Assembly (NCBI GenBank): GCA_025360265.1
Contig: JANYCP010000310.1
Location: 1 to 13,493, forward strand
Reading direction: 5' to 3'
DNA length: 13,493 bases
Origin: Gemmatimonadota bacterium
GTDB lineage: Bacteria > Gemmatimonadota > Gemmatimonadetes > Gemmatimonadales > GWC2-71-9
Every line of letters starts with the position of its first letter. Position 1 is the first letter of the stretch. A model generated the notes under the pieces. It had not been told where the DNA came from. It worked only from the letters and a program-made list of their open reading frames with translations, and made no database searches. The translations under genes and the position numbers were made by a program. Below, one piece after another: positions 13,420 to 13,493 of the stretch.

Positions 13420-13493
13420 AGCGCTGCTGGGGCTCGGGATATTGACGCTCCTCGCCAGTGCGGCGACGCTCGTCGGACGCACGTTGGGGCCGG
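13403..13493 (+). CDS. N-terminus of probable DUF4350-type membrane protein (cut by window end)
   Basis: Thirty codons are visible from ATG 13403: MRPRTEALLGLGILTLLASA followed by ATLVGRTLGP. An Arg-rich start and one hydrophobic helix indicate a membrane-anchored protein. DUF4350 proteins commonly follow DUF4129 genes, so this is the likely identity, resting on position and the leader only. It overlaps the DUF4129 gene by 17 bases. Confidence 0.5.
   Translation, partial: MRPRTEALLGLGILTLLASAATLVGRTLGP

Overview
The window looks like a chromosomal segment of a high-GC, soil-type environmental bacterium. Gene content (RDD/SpoIIM, DUF4129, a GH172-type hydrolase, an RbsA-RbsC fusion) and the short heptamer and palindrome repeats would suit Gemmatimonadota or Acidobacteriota. 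That assignment is inference: the window holds no rRNA or other taxonomic marker.

Positions 1-7784 form a carbohydrate-use region. The 3' end of a GH116-type glycoside hydrolase converges, with a 20-base overlap, on a CobW/COG0523-type GTPase gene on the minus strand. Divergent from that GTPase gene runs a tight plus-strand operon: an L-fucose/D-arabinose isomerase-like protein, one polypeptide fusing a sugar ABC ATPase (RbsA-like) to its permease (RbsC-like), a sugar-binding lipoprotein resembling the furanose binder YtfQ, and a Tat-exported GH172 (DUF2961) hydrolase. Together they suggest outside-in use of a furanose-containing glycan: release by GH172, capture and import, then isomerisation. 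D-arabinofuranose is the most economical guess. No kinase or aldolase is present in the window. Two copies of a GC-rich palindrome flank the binding-protein gene, and the first supplies the permease stop codon and part of the lipoprotein signal peptide.

Positions 7785-10178 are accessory DNA. A complete IS1595-family element (7840-10065; 23-bp terminal repeats with 20 matches, 8-bp target duplication) sits inside an inverted array of the 7-bp unit GGAGATA/TATCTCC. Removing the element restores the heptamer phase exactly. The element carries more than a transposase: a 44-residue basic protein, a tRNA-like sequence with a long variable arm enclosed by an 8-bp outer stem, a long hairpin, and a minus-strand DUF3800 gene. 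This transposase plus tRNA-like plus DUF3800 cargo is the most unusual content here.

Positions 10160-13493 hold membrane genes: an RDD-SpoIIM fusion on the minus strand whose last residues and stop codon are encoded by the heptamer array, and a divergent plus-strand operon of a multi-pass membrane protein, a DUF4129 protein and the start of what is probably a DUF4350 protein. Such sets usually continue into MoxR ATPase and DUF58 genes, which would lie beyond the window.
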